DNA from: Sipunculus nudus
Taxonomy: Eukaryota > Annelida > Sipuncula > Golfingiida > Sipunculidae
NCBI GenBank assembly: GCA_026874595.1
Contig: CM049307.1
Location: forward strand, 72,392,643 to 72,456,642
DNA: 64,000 nt
Direction: 5' to 3'
Made by a program: the position numbers and the translations under genes. The notes under the pieces were generated by a model, which saw only the letters and a program-made list of their open reading frames with translations, was not told the DNA's origin and did no database searches. Of the stretch, positions 46,501-59,392 are shown one piece after another; within the stretch, counting starts at the first letter, position 1, and every line of letters begins with the position of its first letter.

Positions 46501-48932
46501 TAAAAACCTATTTTCACACTTTAGGACTGCCTAATATCAAAACCACTCATCTGTTTTTCCTCATATTTACCATAAATATTCCTCTATATAGTTCCTACTT
46601 ACATGCCAGAAATTATGTCTGTATTATTTAATTTTAAAAAGTTATGGGCCCAAACATAATGCATTTTGAAAAAAATAAGGAAAGATATTTGATCACTTAA
46701 CACAAAAAATGTTAAAGCTGTGGACCTTTTTTCCAGTAATATAACTTTAATTAATCAAAATTAAATTGTATACCCAAAATTAGATGAAAATCTTTTAAAT
46801 TTTTTGAAATATTAATAAAAATAAAAAATTGGTATCTTAAATTTTGCCCAACTTTGACCATGGCACGTTTTTTTCCTGTAAGTACTGTGGATTTAATTTT
46901 CACAGCATGTTTTTGTCAGCATTTCAACTGTTAACACCAAAAATTTGAAACCAGTTGATCAAAAACTGTAGATTTTAATCAAGTTTTCAAGCACCTTGTA
47001 ACATATTGTTTACATCAAGCTAGTGTTATGCAGTTTGCAAAAGCTCAGCTCCCCAGCTTCAGCTCTAAGTTCCTTAAATTCAGCATACAGTTAGATGTCT
47101 CCAAAATCCCCTACCATGCCAAGAATTTGGTCACTAGGACTTAATACCTTCGAGATATTAATGAAAAACTTCATTTTTCAATTAAAAACCCATTGTTACA
47201 CTTCAAGACTGCCTAATATCAAAACCACTGATCTGACTTTAATCATAAACAATATACATATTTTTCATTTTCTATGCACATCCCAGAATGATGTCAGTAT
47301 TGCGTAATTGTTTTAAGTTATGGGCCCAAACATAATGCACTTTGTAAAAAATCAAGAAATATATTTACTCCCTTAACAAGGGCATTGCTAGAGATTTTTT
47401 TGTCAGGGATGTAACATTATTTAATCAAGATTCAATTGAATACCCAAAATTAGTTCTGAATTTTTCAAATTTTATAAGTTATTAGTATAAATATAAAATT
47501 AGTTCCTTAAATTTTGCCCAACTGTGACCATGGCACGTTTGTTTCCCGTGAGCACTGTTGATATAATTTTCATATCATGCACACATAAGGATTTCAGCTT
47601 TTTAGTTTAGAAAGCTGAAAGAAATTGGCCAAAAATTGTAGCTTTTATTAATGTTTTTTATGAGACCCTGTCAGACTTTGGCTCTCTCCAGCCCCTCTTG
47701 AGTCACCTGTATGTTGACCTTGTTGACCTTTCATCAAATTATGCACGCTTGAGGCGAGGCATACAGGAATCCAGGCAGCTTATGGCCAGCCACAGTTGAT
47801 CCAGGTGTCCAACCCAACTCATCTAGTAGTTTTAACCAACAACATAACAATAAACAACAAATTAATAAATTTTTATTGGTTTTTAATAACAAATTAAAGA
47901 AAAATAGAAAAGGAATTTGTTAGTTTATAATAACAGGAAATTAACTTGCAGTTACTGATGATATAAGAATCTTGTATTGATGGGTAGAATGTCACATATT
48001 CCAAATAACACCATGCAGTCACCTATGGCATTTTTCAGTTCAATTTTAATGATAAAGAAGTAAATCATATTATTCATTACTAATCATTAGGGATCATATG
48101 AAGGAAAATATGATAGACAAAGATGCAGTTGATAATATTAATCTAGATTCCTACTGTGTCTAGTGTGTACATTGATGTGAAATTAGTCCAAAATGAATTT
48201 TTTACAGTTATACTTTAATATAAATAAAAGCCATAAAACCAGGTACTTATGATCATTATTTAAATGTGTGAATTTTGTATATTCTGGATTCTCAACATCA
48301 TTGTTTGGTGAAAATTGAATAAATACCAGACATGGTGCGAATACTTTGTAATTGTATTTAAATACGAATATGATTATGTACTCCATTATAAAAAATTTCT
48401 TGCATAAAGAATGGGAATTCAGGTAAAAATGAAAGTATATGAATACTCGTGCAAATACTTTCAAAATGTATTCATGAATGCATTCATGAATATATTCTTT
48501 AATATTATTTTAATAATCATATCAGTTATATTTCATTTTAAAAAATCATATGATTCTCTTATTATTTTTAATTAAAATTATATTTGGGACAATATTTGTA
48601 ATTTTTTAATAAATAGTTAAACTCTTATATTATATGTTCTGCTTATAAGTTATATGGCCAAGTCAAAATCTGTGTGACAATAGTACTCCAATTGTTAATA
48701 AAATAAATGAAATCAATCCTCTTCCCTGTCTCCAAAGGTACTATCAAAATCATACATAAGCTAAACAACAACAACTCATAATACAGCTTATATTTATTAC
48801 CACACAAAACCAGCATGTGCCTCATTTCTAAATAATATTTTTTTATCATATATAACAGCTGAGCGTCGTGACCCATAGGTCCCTTGTTTATCATATATAA
48901 CAGCTGAGCGTTGTGACCCATAGGTCCCTTGT

Positions 48933-50778
48933 ATTTTAATCTAGTTCTCTGGCTTCTACTCAGAATTGCTTGGTTTATATCTACATTTCCCTGTGTTAAA
49001 GATGCGTTGAAATGTATCTTTGCTTCCAATGGAAGTAACTTGTCCTAGAGGTCCTGCCTCTCCTGGTTGTAAGGTGTATGTGTTTAGGCTTACCAAGGAG
49101 TACACTTCATTTGGTCCAGGCAAAACAACAGTGTAGCAAATTATATGAGCCACATATACCTCAAACCACTCCCTAACCACTGGGTATACCTGTAGGTCTT
49201 TTCGTAGGGCTTGGTTCAGATGTTTCTGACTGCTGGGAGGATCTCTCATATTACCCGTAGCTTCCTTGTTTACCCGTAGCTTCCTTGTGATTTCCCAAGG
49301 GTGACTTCAGCTCTGAGAGAGATGGACATCAGAGTTATATCCTTTGGTTTTCTTGTCCTTCTGTAGCTTACCAGGATATATAAAAGGGGACCTGGCTTTT
49401 AGCGGAATAGGGGTGACCTGTGGAGAAATGTTGATGGTATAAGATCTTACTGATGTCATCATAGAAGTGGCAAAATCAATATAATAAAGCTTGTAAGATG
49501 GGAGGCCAGCACAACTTTAGCATCATATGTAATGTGAATTTCATGTTTGGTGTTGTGTTCTGTGAGTTTATTTATGATTATGATTGATTGCTATCACTGT
49601 CCTGGCTACAACAAACCATTAGGATGATGATCAAAAGAAGAAATTTAAAAATGGATACATGTAATGCTGAAGAGTAGTTATAAATATCTCATAGGAACTT
49701 AGAGGCTCGCTCTGTATTGCTGAATGTGTTCTGTTGTGTCATTTAACTAATTGATTGTCTTTCTTTTGCTCTTAATTTAAGGAAACCAACTGATATTTAG
49801 CATACTAGAGAAATAGGATGATGGTTTGTCTGGTATTCTCATGCAGGATAATGCCTCATTTCCAAATATACCAGGGTCATTATTGTCCATGCACCTGTTC
49901 AAGCCATAAACTGCTGTGTCTTTTGACATTTAACTGGCCTTGACTGGAGCATATTAAGAAGGTTACCAAAGCTGGTTCCCTTCCTAAATGTCTGTTTCAG
50001 TCACCCAACAGACCCAGAATGCAGGTGTCCTCTACTCCCTAAAGGTCATACCGGTATATATATGTGCAGGTGAAAACACCTACCTGTAAGACTTAGAACT
50101 GGATTTGTTATATACACTGTGGGCAAACATATCTCCAAATGTCTGTGACATTCACTGTCAGTTTATAGGGTTAGCTTCAAGTAGGTGAATATTCTTATGT
50201 AACTTCCTTTCTATTATTTACCCTATCTATATGTGAAAAAAATTACACGTTTCATAAGGATGTCCAGTAAATCAAGTGCCTTCTCACTGAACTGGGTTGT
50301 TAGTAATGTACTGTTTGTACACTTTTCCATGGTAGCTGGACTTAATACAGCACGTTTACAGTTCACTTTGAAAACCCAAAAACCCTGCCTATGTGCACCA
50401 CAATTAGGGGCCCATGCTTAAAAATTGTGACTCACACAGAGGTCAGACACTGTTTCTTTGACAGACTATAAAAAAGTTTGTTTTATCATGTATGGACACA
50501 TTATATACACCATTAAAAAGACAAGAATAAAACCATTATTATCATATAGATTTTATTAACATACGTGAAAATTAAATGTATGATATAACCAGATGAAAAC
50601 ATGGTAATTTAATCATTGTAGGGCTGCAGGAACATGGTGAGCAGCCTAATTAACAGGGGGACTGTGATACCTACTGGGAGTAAGAGTGTGCAGCTCTGTA
50701 AAACCTGCTTGGCAGTCATGTGTGCTTACCTGTCAACTAAGAGGTTCCTGACAAAGTGACATTTTCCAAGCACAAAAA
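48933..50778. other. no gene seen
   Basis: No supported exon. A small tandem pair TTACCCGTAGCTTCCTTG lies at 49251-49287. The minus-strand open frame at 49249-48956 has no recognisable feature. Confidence 0.35.
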
Positions 50779-51092
50779 ATAGCTATATGACAGGCACCAT
50801 AAGAGAAAACAGCTATATGACAGGTGCCATAAGAAAAAACCCCAGCTTTTTGAAAAGTGCTGTGAGAAAAAAAAAAACTTTATGGTAGTTGCCAGAAGAA
50901 AAAAAAACAGCTATATGATAGTTGCTATAAGAACAAAACACCTATGATAGGTGCTGTAAGAGCAAACAGCTATTTCATAGGTGATGTAAGAAAAATAAAA
51001 AAGCTTTATGGTAGTGTCCAGAAGAAAAAAAAACCCCTTTAATGATAGGTGCTGTAAGACAAAACAGCTATTTGATAGGTGCCTTAAGAAAA
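50779..51092. repeat. Degenerate ~32-bp minisatellite, about ten units
   Basis: Units of 29-35 bp open with AGCTATATGA or AGCTTTATGG and continue ATAGGTGCTGTAAGA plus an A-rich tail. Starts are near 50781, 50811, 50844, 50876, 50909, 50939, 50968, 51002, 51036 and 51066. Two subtypes (agctatNtgataggtgc... and ctttatggtagtNNccagaag) are interspersed. Confidence 0.85.
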
Positions 51093-51944
51093 TAAATAAT
51101 CAGTATACCCTGCTGAGGAACACAGATAGAGGAACATGTCACACTGAGTTTATCATCGTTGAATTTAATGAAACATTTGTCTTCCAGCAGTGGATTTTAG
51201 TAATTATAAATTTCACAAAGTACTGTGGTATAACAATTTAGATAGATGACAATCTTTTAAATTTGTTTGTATTTTTCTCTAAGTCTTGAATTTGCTGTAA
51301 AGTTCACGCACCTGGAACTGATGCACCAAGAGAGTAACATTGTTAAGCTTTTGGCAATGTTCATACTTTCTCTGTTTAGTCATATTTGCTTCAAATTGGT
51401 GGCTTCCTGGAAGAGCCAAGAGAGCTTTGGTCTCAGATGTACCGTTGGCAGGTGGAGTGCTGGCTTGTGATTGTGTATGACTCCCAGCGGACCAGGATGA
51501 TGGCACCAAGATGATTTACGTCCTCTCAGGACAGACTTACATGAATGTAGGAGGCAAGGCTTCACAAATTAACTGACTTACTACTTTGTCTGTCTCTCAC
51601 AGTGCTGTTTGTATCACAGATTTGTCCTTGAGAGTGAATCAAAACAGGCTATGGCATTGTTACCACTGGGCCACTGACAAGGTAAACTGAAATAAAGAGC
51701 TGTTCATCAGCCTGCAGCCATATTGTATTAACATCGATGCTTTCTATGGCCATTACAGAATCATTCTAAATGGGGTTTTCAGATGCATACACTAATAGAC
51801 TAAGAATGTGAGAATGCTCCTCATGGACATTACACTGATCAATCCCATAATGCACTTCTTTATTGTTTTGTCAGTTTCAGCCTTGAGCTTATTTTTAAGC
51901 ATGCTTTGTTTTATCAGTACATTAAGTCTATTATTATTCTGTAG
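51093..51944. other. no gene proved; short open frame at 51379-51515
   Basis: One frame after a stop at 51376-51378 reads GGFLEEPRELWSQMYRWQVE and continues to a stop at 51513-51515. It looks somewhat protein-like, but no clean splice pair supports it. Confidence 0.2.
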
Positions 51945-52062
51945 GCCTCGCTGTAGCCAAGCTGTGATAACAGCATCAGGACACTTCCAATTACTGCTAC
52001 CTCCTCTGGCATGCAAGGTGGAATTTGAATATGGAAGCTGGACCATCCAATGTCGAAGATAG
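51945..52062 (+). CDS. Candidate terminal exon, unknown protein
   Basis: It follows an acceptor-like ATTATTATTCTGTAG (51930-51944). The open frame reads PRCSQAVITASGHFQLLLPP, then LACKVEFEYGSWTIQCRR, and stops at TAG (52060-52062). Composition is more balanced than the flanks. An internal CAAG|GTGGAA offers an alternative donor. No family is recognised, no polyadenylation signal stands out close by, and the frame cannot be joined to another exon from the sequence alone. A plausible but unproved exon. Confidence 0.3.
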
Positions 52063-54379
52063 TAAACACTGGTATCCCTTAGGCCTACTGTTAATGTGGA
52101 GACAGAAATTCAATAAGTCGCCACTCACAGTTATTATAGCTTCATAAAGCAAGAGCCCTCCCTGACCAGACTCTGATGGTGTACATTAATTTGTCATGCC
52201 ACTAATTCAACAATTCATGACTACATATATAAGCCTTGGGGCATCATAGCTTCATGATGTGATGTCTGACCTATCCATTACTTACTAAATACTGATGTGT
52301 TGACTTACTATTTCAGCTCTGAAAAATATCATTGAATTGTAAGGTACAATGGCATTCTTGAGCTGGAAAATTTTTTTATGACTTTGAGTAATTATTATAG
52401 CATTTTCACTTGAAGACGGTGTCTGATATCCAGTAGTATCTGTATGGTTGAGCTATGTATAGCCCATTGGTGTGAATAATCATTGCAAGCAGGATGACTA
52501 AAAGCTATAAAAATTAGTCAATTTTAGATTTATAATTTAGAAATATACAAAAACAATAAATCAAGAAAAATTTACAAATTTTCCTGAAATTTGGCATTAA
52601 TGAGGATCTTTGATAGCTTCATTGTATACACCAGAGAGGTTGCACCAAATAGAATCCTGTTCCCAATTTTGCACAGTTTATCTGTCCCAACCACTGTCAC
52701 TGAAAAATTATACAACTAGAAATAGCAAATTCAATTGAAATCTGTCTTGTATAATGATATGAGTCAGAGATGAGAGACCTTGATTTTATATAATTTGTTG
52801 ATTTTTGTTAAATTGTACTTAATTTTTACAAAATGTTAATTGTTCACACTGAAATCAGGATTGTCTTCATGGATTGTTCTGAAATTTAATGTGCCCATGA
52901 AACTTAGGTGGCTTTATCCATTGAACAAGACCTAAATTAGTCAAACAGATTTTTGCCAAAGTCTTAGGATACATGTCATGGATGACACTAGCAATATTTT
53001 GGTATTTGTTTATTTTATGACCAAGTGAAATTAACTTTTAACCCTTTTTTATTTATTTTATGAATGAGATGGAATTTTATATCAATATAAAGAGTATGAC
53101 TTGCTGCTTGTCGGCTGGTGATACCTGTGTGTGATGGTTGTTGACCTGAGTGCACTGAGTGGATGTAACAAGGGAGGAGTTGACAGGTTGCTACTTACCC
53201 TGAGGCACAGGTTTGGTGTAGAAATGTCACACTGCTACAAGCCCTCTCTGTGATGTTTATTTCTTGACTGATGTGACTTCTAGGTGTCACCTAACACATG
53301 ATGAAATAATCACTCATTGTCTAATGTTACCATAGTTGACACCCCCATGAATATTACCATGTATAAAAATGGCTGTATTATCACTGGAATAAGCTGGAAT
53401 ATTGATGAAGAGTTTAATTCCCAGTGATTTTGAAAATATAGATTGATTGAATATTCTACAGAAAATCACAGTTACAAACGGGAGGTACAGGATCAACATA
53501 GACTGTGTACACGTACTCCCAAACTGTACAACTGGACATCCAAGCTGTGGTGTTTATGAAATAAAGTTCTTCTGACTTTCAAGTCCAAATGTAACTGCTG
53601 GCTTCAGGCTGGTTCCCCCATTAATTACTGTCTTCGTCAACAAAAGTTTATACAATGAAGTGGAATTACATATGTGATGAATATACAATCAAACATGTAA
53701 TTTGCCAAAACAATTATTGTTCACCTGCCAACATGCTAATCAGGTGTTCCTTCGAACAGCACCTGTTTCAGATAGATTTGTTCAAACCTGTGCTTGTGTG
53801 TTCTCTAGGTGTTATTTTATATATAAGAAGTATCTCATACACAATATAGTATGTTTAAATGTACCCTATGGTGATAATATCCAGCAAATACACCTTGTTA
53901 AGTCTGCACTCAGTACCTACATATAAAATTGTCTTTCATATGGCTTCCTTTAAATTCCTAAATTATTTTTACACATAAACTGAGTTTAGATAAAACTTAT
54001 CCTCATGTCCCATGTTCACAGGGTCAGTTCTGCCAAATAATAAATGTGTATGTGACGTCAACAGTATTCAGTGTGAAGTGATCATCATGCTCTGTAGACA
54101 GCCGTATGGTAAATTAAGACCCAACATACATGAAATGAAGCCCTCTGGTGGCAAATGGTGAACAAATCTAAATCACTTAAAACATCATTGTTAACTTACT
54201 GCAGGTTAAAGGGAGAAATGTTAATATTGACTATCACCACAAGATAATTGGTAAAATATTAATTAAATATTTGTATTTTTGTGCTAACAGAGCCTGTAAA
54301 TAAGAACTTAAATAATCAAACCTGCCAGCAAGTTGGGCACAGTTAAACAGTTACAGAACTACCACATTGTCTGGCTTTT
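52063..54379. other. no gene seen
   Basis: AT-rich, intron-like, with no supported exon or repeat. Confidence 0.35.
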
Positions 54380-55410
54380 TATTATGTCCCCCCCCCCCCC
54401 CAGGGGAGACGTTTTCAGTGCCATCGTCGTCAGTTGATTGTCGTCTGTAGGATATCTTGGGAACGTGATAACATTTGAAGGGCTTCATATTTTCCTCCAA
54501 AATTTGAAACACTGATTGTTCCCACTGAAATCTCGGACGAGTTTGAAACCCGGTGACCTTCACCTTCATCTTCAAGGTCAAGTCTGCAGAAATGTAAATT
54601 TTGTTGGGTTATCTTGTGAACACAACAACATTTGAAGGGCTGCATATTTTCCTCCAAAATATGTCATACGAATGGTTCCTACCAAAATCTCAGAGGAGTT
54701 TGAAACCCGGTGACTTTGACCTTAATCTTCAAATATACCAAAAAAAAAAAATTTTTGTGAAGCCCATTACTTTTGAAGTATTTCACATTTTGTCCTCAAT
54801 TTTGGTACACCAATTGTCCCTACAATGTTCTCAAAGGAGTGTGAAAATGGGTGACCTTGACCTACATCTTTAAAGTCAAATCTGCTAAAATGTAAAATAT
54901 TTTTGGTTATATTATGAACACAATAACTTGTGAAGAGCTGCAAATTTGACACACTTATGGTTCCAACTGAAATCTCGGACGAGTTTAAAACCTGATGACC
55001 TTGACCTTCATCTTCAAGTTAAAATCTGTCAAATGGAATAAAATTATCGTGAAGCCCATAACTTTTTAAGTATTTCACATTTTGTCCCCAAATTTCGTAC
55101 AATAATTGTTCCTACAAAGTTCTTGTAGGAGTTTGAAAGCTGGTTACCTTGACCAGTATCTTCAAGGTCAAATAAGCCAAATTATGGTTATTGTCTTGTG
55201 AACATGATAACTTTTGTTGGGTTGGATATTTTCCTCCCAAATTTGAAACTCTGAATGTTCCTACCAAAATCTTGGATAAGTTGGAAACCTCATGACCTTG
55301 ACAGGATCAGATCTCTCACCATGTCTTCATTTATATAATCTATATGCAAACAAGGAAGGGGAAGGGGGGAAGACATCTGTTTTCCCAAGTGCGAAAACAA
55401 GCCATTCTAG
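54380..55410 (+). mobile_element. Helitron-like (HINE-type) element, family 5
   Basis: The left end is TATTATGTC plus a poly-C run (54387-54401) and AGGGGAGACG, followed by 'catcgtcgtcagttgattgtcgtctg'. The interior is a chain of degenerate units alternating two forms. One starts 'ttgtgaacacaacaacatttgaagggctg', the other 'gtgaagcccataacttttgaagtatttcac'. Both end 'gagtttgaaaccNggtgaccttgacctNcatcttcaaggtcaa'. The right end has GGGGGGAAGACAT, roughly complementing the left end, the perfect 7-bp stem-loop TGTTTTC-CCAAGTGC-GAAAACA (55378-55399) and ATTCTAG|TTTT (55410). Confidence 0.65.
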
Positions 55411-56573
55411 TTTTGCCTTGATATGTCTTCATAGACACTCACATTCTTACTGGGTTTGCATTCTGTTTGACATAGGATAGGAGAATTTAAAAACTTGAGA
55501 GGTTTGCTTTCCTTGATTATGAATACCATATTGATATTGTATATGAATGTCAGAGCAATTTATAATAATCAGATTTTGTCAGAATAAGCAATAATCACGT
55601 TTATTCTTGTCTTGGCTAAGAGTCTGTTTGCTTAATGTGCCAGTAAGTAAATATATTGCATTTAAGCCCTTGTCGTTATTGAGTAGTTATTTGCAAATGT
55701 ACTTCAGGATTTAGTTATATTTAGACATTCATGCCATATAGACTGGTGTTTCAGGGTTAATTGAATTCCATGATATTGTTCCCTAGGTATCTCATGGACA
55801 GGCTCACGCTTACAATATTATAATGAGTGGAAACAATACCCTTATTTAAAATCAAACATTGTAGGAATTAGTGCAGATCGTGATAGTAAAATATTCATGA
55901 GAATATTCAAGAATTCAACTTCAGGGAATATGCACTCCTCACATCATGGTTAAACACTGCAGTCATTCCAGATCTCCTTTGTATTAACCCCTGCTTTGTT
56001 TATATGTTCTCAACACCAGGGCTGGTGTAGGACCAAGAATCAAGACAAACAAGAGTAGGGAGTCATTGATTTATAACTTTGAGATGGATGCACGATGTGA
56101 CATTATGTTCTGTTTTGGTCAGATGACAGGTGTGTCCCCTATACAAGCCCTGGTGGTGAGACAAAGAATGAAAATTATAAATTACTGTATACACATATTG
56201 TAATATGGACCAAGTGTTAAAGTGCATGTTTGCTGCTGGGTATTTTATTATTTTTAATCAGATTAAAACAAGTAAAAAAAGATGGCTGCCAAGGTGTCCA
56301 CAGCTTTGTCAGTAGATGGACATGTCTATACACTATGCATTAACTAATAATGTTTTCTCAGGTCATGTGGAGGTAAAAAAACCAGACAGATTGTAAAACA
56401 ATTCTTGTATTTTAAAGGATTTAGTAACAATGAGATTGATGCTTTTAAAATCTTATCTCCTTTTTTAACACCAACTTTTTATTATATAAATCCTTCTTAG
56501 CTAATGAACTTGAGGTACTATTTTAGTGTACATTAGTTTAAACCATTTAAAAGATAGACTTGACATCTCATAG
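55411..56573. other. no gene proved; weak mini-exon at 56121
   Basis: AT-rich spacer. At 56121-56153 a 33-bp segment follows GTTCTGTTTTGGTCAG and precedes GTGAGA, reading MTGVSPIQALV. It has both splice signals but is very short. Confidence 0.2.
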
Positions 56574-56664
56574 TTTAGTGAAGGAATTAGCTAATGAGTA
56601 AAACTTCCCTGCTATGTTTTAGTGAAGGAATTAGCTAATGAGTAAAACTTCCCTGCTATTAAAT
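56574..56664. repeat. 44-bp tandem duplication
   Basis: AGTGAAGGAATTAGCTAATG starts at 56577 and again at 56621. The two 44-bp copies are essentially identical, which implies a recent event. Confidence 0.9.
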
Positions 56665-56699
56665 AAGTGTGTACAGCATGATTACTTTTTTTGTCTACT

Positions 56700-56760
56700 A
56701 CTGGAGGCACCATCCGTGGGGGACATAGAAATAATTAGCGTTTGTCTGTCCAAGATATGG
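56700..56760 (+). mobile_element. Helitron-like repeat scrap
   Basis: CCGTGGGGGACATAGAAA followed by TTTGTCTGTCC resembles the G/C-run plus GTCTGTCC layout at the left end of family-5-like elements. No 3' end was found. Confidence 0.25.
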
Positions 56761-56934
56761 TGTTAGCACAACAAAAAGTGTACTTACAGTCACCATACAG
56801 CATTGAATTACAGGCATAGTCACTATTGATTGACCATACATGCATTTCATGAATGGCTAGATCAGTTTTAAAAATATTTCTAATTTAAGACACATTTTAC
56901 AAGTTTTAAGTTCTGTTTCTCTTGTGTTTTGCAG

Positions 56935-56986
56935 ATTGTGTTGAATATATTATTCAAATCAAACCTGAAGACCTGCTCCATGGTAG
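56935..56986 (+). CDS. Strong internal exon candidate, unknown gene
   Basis: It is preceded by a long pyrimidine tract and acceptor (TCTGTTTCTCTTGTGTTTTGCAG) and followed by the near-consensus donor TAG|GTAAGTGAG. The 52-bp segment is open in two frames. The one entering after two bases reads CVEYIIQIKPEDLLHG with two bases left over, the other IVLNILFKSNLKTCSMV. The first looks more like a conserved protein segment. I do not recognise the family. The phase does not fit directly onto the exon at 60313, so at least one further exon would be needed if they belong to one plus-strand gene. Confidence 0.5.
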
Positions 56987-59392
56987 GTAAGTGAGGATAA
57001 ATTACTTCAAATCTTATTGTTCGTTGGTACAGCATCTTAATGTACTCCTTAAATATTTAACACCTAATTAATTTTTTTTTTAAATCAATACTATTGTGAA
57101 AATTCCTGATTTTGCAAGTGGGCAGTAATAACAGAAGTGAAGAATGTCTGCCTTATATTTTACCATGTCAGTGTACTTTTTTTGTCATGTATTTGTGAAT
57201 AACCATTTCTTTGGTCCTTTACATGCTTTTAGTACTCCTTAAATGCAAGGATAATAGTGAGGAGTTGGTAATATCAGTGTGAAAGGATTGAAAAGATAGA
57301 AGTACTTCATAGTAAACAGAGAAAAGCATTCAATCCCGGTTGCTTGTTTTAATACTTTGATCTTTTGAGGAAGTTCATTCTGTTGACAATGTCTTAGTGC
57401 ATCACCCGAGCATTGAACTTGGAATGTGCATGCACAGTATTAAATCAAAGTTTTAGCCTGTAAATACGGCAGATCGACCTGTTTTTAACAGTCATGTAAG
57501 CCACAATGGGTTCATATCTAGTGTGTTCCCAGCCTGCCTTGTGTGATCTCTGTTCAAAGCCAACAGTTTATACCTGCATTCAGCAAAAAAAAATATTTAT
57601 TAATTTTAGAAAAGAATGTTTTTTGAATCAGTTTTAGAATTTGAAAGGATTGAGAATGAACAGTAGTTTCAACTCTCGTATCTCCCACACACACACAAAA
57701 AATGAAATTTATGTCTGTCTGTATGCCTGTCTATCTGTCTGCTGTATGCCTTTCTGCCTGTAATTCTACAGATGTAGACTGATGGTGGAGAGGAAGGAAC
57801 TGTAGTTAAATGATAGATTTTCTCATACATGTATACAGCTACATTTTTTGCATTTACACAAATCAGGAACTTAATGGTCAATGATGCACCATGTGTGCAA
57901 TATGTCTAATGCATGGACTGAGCAATCTCTGTAAGAGGTCAGTACTTGTCTCCTGGCTTGTAATATGTTCAGTATAATTGTTTTCCGTTTCCTTATATGG
58001 TGCTATTTAATATCTTCTGATGGTGTTAGTAAAACGGATTTCCTCCTGATAGCTGACTGGTTCTGCGTCTCCTTGAGACTAGGAGCAGGAGAGAGTATTT
58101 GCGACAGTTTCTAGTTCTAAAAACAGCCATAGTTTCTGAACAGCCTCTGCTCTGACAGCCAGGCCCACTATGGAGAACAAGGAGTCTTGACACTGTTGGT
58201 CCTTCTGTGTCCATCCTGGGACCATATATTTGCATATAACACCTAGGGTGTGGCCCTTTTGGCACAGCAGAGGGGCCGGTGAGACCAATTTCAAAGGCGA
58301 ACTGCAGTAATCAAGTTAAAACATGGCAGGCCTGTAATGGCTGGAGTGTAATGAATTCTCTGCACGTGGGCACTGCAGCTACTTCTTCTCAGTCAGGCTG
58401 ACATCCCCTTAAGGACGCCTGGTCGGATGAGATTTGGCAAAGATTGTAACGTTCCATTTCTTGAGTAATATTAATTGTTATGCATGCAAGTGAACACCAC
58501 AACATGTTTGGTGTGCATGGTGAAGTTGGTTGCTCTAAACCAAGGAAGCCAAGCTCACCGGATACTCCACTCTGGTATTGATAGCGTCTCATTAGCTTTA
58601 TTGTTAAATGTAATTCATCCTTTTTCATAGTTTATTAAAGCCAGATGGAATGTCAGATAAGAAGCCTTTTAACCCTTCATCTGTCATAAACCTACCGGCG
58701 TCCTGAAAGAAATATGTACATTATGCTCTTCAGGATGGAATACTTGATCGTAGTCATAAGAAATGAGATTACACAGTATTGATTAATGTATGAGGAACTC
58801 AATTAGAAATGGAAATTTGTAAGCAGTTTTAGGCATGTTTATGACTTGCATATCAATTGAAGCAATTCAGGTAAAAAATCATCTTTCTGATTTAACATCT
58901 GGTCCCATGGTGATGTATCTAGCCTGCCTGATATAATACTGTATTGCTTGGAAGAATTTTCCGAATTGAAATTCTTCTGCCAGACATCATGTATGCATAC
59001 CCAGCCTGTTTTGACATGATGCATTGAAGCTGGTTGTGTTAACCCAATGTACTGTTACACATTCAGAATCCCCTGGCTTGTCAGAGGTCAGGTATCATAG
59101 TTTCCTAGACACAGGATAGTTTTGTTTCCCTGAGCTGATGGAAGTTTATAATCAATCATTATCATCATCACCCTTAAAATTATAATTAAATGTTGTTGTG
59201 TATGTTTGAGCAGGTAACAAGTGGGACAATGAATAATTTTAGGATGTGACACTAAGAGCCTACCATATGTTTCCATATAACTATTAGAGTTGGAGAGTGG
59301 CATAGAAGAATTTGGTTTTCAGAGTTTACTCTCAAGTCTTAAATGTTGTAATGTTTAAAGTTGTTCTTATCATACTTGTTAGCCTCTTTTAT
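56987..59392. other. intron-like; short CTGT-rich run
   Basis: No further exon supported. At 57710-57765 a degenerate (CTGT)n run (gtctgtctgtatgcctgtctatctgtctg) follows a short (CA)n. Confidence 0.35.

Larger units (their letters stand above)
44851..48887 (+). mobile_element. Helitron-like element C, inserted in B and interrupted by D
   Basis: C's own sequence is 44851-45089 plus 46501-48887. It begins TAGCTCAGCTGAC and ends CAGCTGAGC ... GACC-CATA-GGTC ... CCCTTGT (48887). Its left part stops at CAATTTTTTAT and resumes as TAAAAACCTATTTTC. Joined, these reproduce the sequence found in A and B (TTTTATTAAAAACC), so D entered between two T residues with no target duplication. Confidence 0.85.
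42312..48932 (+). mobile_element. Helitron-like element B, interrupted by nested copies C and D
   Basis: B's own sequence is 42312-44850 plus 48888-48932. It parallels copy A throughout: hairpin, short (CCGT)n, two ~700-bp modules, TTCATGAATGCATTCATGAA palindrome. Its body stops at AATATTTTT (44850), where C begins, and resumes after C with TTATCATATATAACAGCTG and its own stem-loop and CCCTTGT. Joining the pieces gives the uninterrupted 'aatattttttt-atcatata' seen in copy A, so the insertion was clean and caused no duplication. Confidence 0.85.

Noticed and set aside
48643-49029. 128-codon minus-strand open frame and similar frames at 33303 and 44651
   Set aside because: These are the same stretch of family-4 elements A, B and C in different states. 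The duplicated 'GPMGH(D/N)AQLLYMI' is just the two adjacent element ends of C and B.
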